From Leptolyngbyaceae cyanobacterium CSSed165cm_216 (GTDB lineage: Bacteria; Cyanobacteriota; Cyanobacteriia; Phormidesmidales; Phormidesmidaceae): a stretch of 6,398 nt of DNA. The stretch covers positions 1 through 6,398 of the forward strand of contig SLIY01000236.1 in assembly GCA_007135385.1 (NCBI GenBank), read 5' to 3'. Of this stretch, positions 4,847 through 6,398 are shown one piece after another. The notes under the pieces are model-generated. The model searched no databases. It was not told the origin of the DNA and saw only the letters and a list, made by a program, of their open reading frames with translations. Each line of letters opens with the position of its first letter. The first letter of the stretch is position 1. The position numbers were made by a program, and so were the translations under genes.

Positions 4847-5851
4847 ATGGCATTGCCCCTACTGACCTTGCCCAAGGCGGAACTACACATGCATATCGAA
4901 GGGTCCCTGGAACCCGACATGATGTTTGCCTTGGCCCAGCGTAATGGTATATCGCTGCCCTACGACTCGGTAGCGGCGGTGCGAGCGGCTTATGAATTTG
5001 AAAATTTGCAGTCGTTTTTAGACTTGTACTACGCCGGTACCCAGGTGCTGCAAACCGAGCAGGATTTCTATGACCTGACCTGGGCCTACCTGCATAAGTG
5101 TTCAGCCCAAGGGGTGCGCCATACTGAGATTTTTTTTGATCCCCAATCCCACTGCGATCGCGGCATCCCCTACGAAACCGTTCACCATGGCATTACCCAG
5201 GCATTGCGAGATGCCAAAACCCACTTAGACATTTCCTCCGGGCTGATTCTCTGTTTTTTACGCCATCTCAGTGCTGATGCCGCCATGGCCACCCTAGAGC
5301 AAGCTCTGCCCTATCAAGAAGACATCATTGCCGTAGGCCTAGATTCTTCAGAAATGGGGCATCCCCCGTCTAAGTTTCAGGCCGTCTTCGATCGGGCTAG
5401 AGCTGAAGGTTTTCTGACCGTAGCCCATGCTGGCGAAGAAGGTCCCCCCGAGTACATCTGGGAAGCGATTCAGTTGCTCAAGGTGTCTCGCATTGATCAT
5501 GGGGTGCGCTGTGTGGAGGATCCCACCCTGGTGGACTATTTAATCGAGCACCAGCTTCCACTGACCGTCTGTCCCCTGTCGAATATCAAGCTCTGTGTGT
5601 TTGAATCTATGGCCCAGCACAACCTGAGGCAGCTGCTAGAGTTGGGGCTGTGCGTCACCGTCAACTCCGATGACCCAGCCTACTTTGGCGGCTACCTGCT
5701 GGAAAATATGACCGCAGCCCAAACGGCCCTGGACCTGAGCGATGATCACATCAAACAACTGGCCCAAAATGCCTTTAGGGCATCCTTTCTGAGTCCTGAT
5801 CAACGGCAGAAATATTTAGATCAAGTGAATCTCCGTGGGATGAATACCTAA
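4847..5851 (+). CDS. Adenine deaminase, adenosine-deaminase superfamily (PA0148-type)
   Basis: A 334-aa zinc amidohydrolase. Metal and catalytic residues are all visible: H14 and H16 in ELHMHIEGSLEP, H194 with the proton-donating E197 in VAHAGEEGPPEY, H218 in RIDHGVR, and D275/D276 in VNSDDPAYFGGY. Adenosine deaminases usually read HxHLDG after the first strand, and that aspartate contacts the ribose. This protein has HIEGSLEP, and long stretches such as LDLYYAGTQVLQTEQDFYDL, VGLDSSEMGHPPSKFQ and LTVCPLSN.KLCVF follow the adenine deaminase group. It should convert adenine to hypoxanthine and ammonia in cytoplasmic purine salvage. Automatic pipelines often name such proteins adenosine deaminase (add). 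A TGA at 4841-4843 in frame makes ATG 4847 the first possible start. Length is slightly above the Pseudomonas protein. A HIP1 site lies inside. Confidence 0.9.
   Translation: MALPLLTLPKAELHMHIEGSLEPDMMFALAQRNGISLPYDSVAAVRAAYEFENLQSFLDLYYAGTQVLQTEQDFYDLTWAYLHKCSAQGVRHTEIFFDPQSHCDRGIPYETVHHGITQALRDAKTHLDISSGLILCFLRHLSADAAMATLEQALPYQEDIIAVGLDSSEMGHPPSKFQAVFDRARAEGFLTVAHAGEEGPPEYIWEAIQLLKVSRIDHGVRCVEDPTLVDYLIEHQLPLTVCPLSNIKLCVFESMAQHNLRQLLELGLCVTVNSDDPAYFGGYLLENMTAAQTALDLSDDHIKQLAQNAFRASFLSPDQRQKYLDQVNLRGMNT
5154..5161. repeat. HIP1 octamer GCGATCGC
   Basis: A third perfect HIP1 copy, inside the deaminase gene (codons for the HCDRG stretch). Confidence 0.85.
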
Positions 5852-6104
5852 AGAACTTGCCAGAGGACATTAGTCGGCCAACCGCTCCTGCTATCTGGAA
5901 CCTAGTAGTCTGTCCAGCCAAACCTGGTTGCTAGAAGCTGACTATGAACCTGTTGGGGGGCGACTGACTGAGCCAGAGGGTTTAACTTATCGCTCTGCCT
6001 AAACCGCTAAAGGTGTTAACCGATGGAAATCCAGTGAAGTGAACCCCACCTCATCCCCCTCTAACGGGGCGCTGGCAAATCTCTGGTGCTTCGGGCTGAT
6101 CACA

Positions 6105-6132
6105 GGCGTCAAAACTATGATGTTTTGATGTC
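6105..6132. terminator. Hairpin in the region downstream of the deaminase gene
   Basis: GGCGTCAAAAC (6105-6115) pairs with GTTTTGATGTC (6122-6132) over 11 positions, two of them G-T wobbles, around the loop TATGAT; the inner seven pairs are perfect. It is almost symmetric, so it could act on both strands between convergent genes. No T-run follows on either strand, and it lies 253 bases after the deaminase stop. An operator is an alternative. Confidence 0.35.
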
Positions 6133-6186
6133 ACCCCTAGACACCGGGGCCAAACTGTTTTTATATAAACAAGGGTAACAAAGCGT

Positions 6187-6202
6187 TAAGTAAGTTTACT
6201 TA
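6187..6202. promoter_or_regulatory. Near-perfect AT-rich palindrome, possible operator
   Basis: TAAGTAA (6187-6193) and TTACTTA (6196-6202) are exact complements around the spacer GT. The palindrome sits in an AT-rich island in an otherwise GC-rich window, about 20 bases after a TATATA box (6162-6167) and three bases before ATG 6206. This arrangement suggests protein binding more than an RNA stem. It does not match the NtcA pattern GTA-N8-TAC, because the spacing between GTA and TAC is only four. Confidence 0.35.
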
Positions 6203-6307
6203 TCAATGATGTATTCGCCTGACATTCCCACCCCTAGCCTCTGGCAGGTAGCCCGTCCCTCGTGATCGATATGGTTTGCGTGGTCGCGCTCCGACAGGCC
6301 GCTTGAA

Positions 6308-6397
6308 TCATGCTCGATATTGGGCAGCTGTTTGAGGCTCAGACGCCAGGTGGATAGGCGTCAATCTGGGACTATTGTCAGTAGGTGGCGGTTCTTC
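6308..6397 (-). CDS. Possible C-terminal tail of a minus-strand gene (very uncertain)
   Basis: Reading leftward from base 6397, one minus-strand frame is open for 29 codons and ends at TGA (6310-6308). The translation begins EEPPPTDNSPRL and ends SEPQTAAQYRA. The Pro-, Glu- and Thr-rich composition would suit a disordered protein tail, but nothing is recognised in it and an opening of this length is expected by chance. If real, it would converge on the deaminase gene. Confidence 0.15.
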   Translation of the reverse strand, partial: EEPPPTDNSPRLTPIHLASEPQTAAQYRA

Positions 6398-6398
6398 A

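Larger units (their letters stand above)
5852..6398. other. 547-base region without a convincing gene
   Basis: All six frames are broken by frequent stops; the longest pieces are about 25-45 codons without good starts. No tRNA, rRNA or known riboswitch is recognised. The first ~230 bases after the deaminase stop show nothing clear beyond a CCAG/CTGG mini-stem near 5917. From about 6105 on the region becomes structured: a hairpin at 6105-6132, a CCCC/GGGG stem at 6134-6149, an AT-rich island at ~6152-6210 with TATATA (6162-6167), the palindrome 6187-6202, a 19-codon ORF at 6206-6265 (MMYSPDIPTPSLWQVARPS) and a GACGCC/GGCGTC stem at 6342-6362. AGGCGTCAA is repeated directly at 6104-6112 and 6356-6364. 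Confidence 0.6.

Noticed and set aside
4847..5851. True adenosine deaminase (add)
   Set aside because: Motifs around the first metal site and the extended conserved blocks fit the adenine deaminase group better; adenosine activity is not excluded.
6190..6199. NtcA-type nitrogen-control site
   Set aside because: The GTA and TAC halves are separated by four bases instead of the eight required.
1..6398. Mobile element, CRISPR array or defence system
   Set aside because: No transposase, integrase, regularly spaced repeats, target-site duplications or effector domains are visible; every clear gene has a housekeeping or envelope role.

Overview
The window looks like an ordinary stretch of a moderately GC-rich cyanobacterial chromosome. 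Three perfect HIP1 octamers (GCGATCGC at 921, 2220 and 5154) support this. So do the cyanobacterial-type CdsA N-terminus (MPWSRIISG...) and an envelope protein that joins S-layer-homology modules to a glycosyl-hydrolase-like 10 domain. The genus cannot be fixed from the sequence alone; a filamentous Leptolyngbya-like cyanobacterium is a guess. All five recognisable genes are on the plus strand.

Layout. 1-167: the 3' end of a SUI1/YciH-type translation factor. 293-2350: a secreted SLH + GHL10 protein (685 aa from the preferred ATG). 2503-3375: cdsA, phosphatidate cytidylyltransferase, an integral membrane enzyme of phospholipid synthesis. 3576-4661: an M14-type succinylglutamate desuccinylase/aspartoacylase family zinc hydrolase of unknown substrate. 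4847-5851: a zinc deaminase that fits the bacterial adenine deaminase group (Pseudomonas aeruginosa PA0148 type) better than true adenosine deaminase. 5852-6398: 547 bases without a convincing gene, holding an AT-rich island, two palindromic elements, a GC-rich hairpin and possibly the tail of a minus-strand gene that enters from beyond the window.

The genes do not form an obvious pathway: translation initiation, cell envelope, membrane lipid synthesis, a deacylase and purine salvage sit side by side. Gaps of about 125 to 200 bases separate them. A hairpin follows the stop codon, or overlaps it, for each of the first four genes, and none of these hairpins has a run of T after it. The genes are therefore more likely separate transcription units or loosely read-through units than a tight operon.

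I see no mobile element, CRISPR array, tRNA, rRNA or defence system, and no clear new multi-gene system. The points most worth a second look are the insertion inside the GHL10 barrel, a 9-bp perfect GC-rich hairpin inside that gene's SLH region, the cdsA leader (hairpin plus 11-codon overlapping ORF), the adenine/adenosine deaminase assignment, and the palindrome-rich non-coding end.
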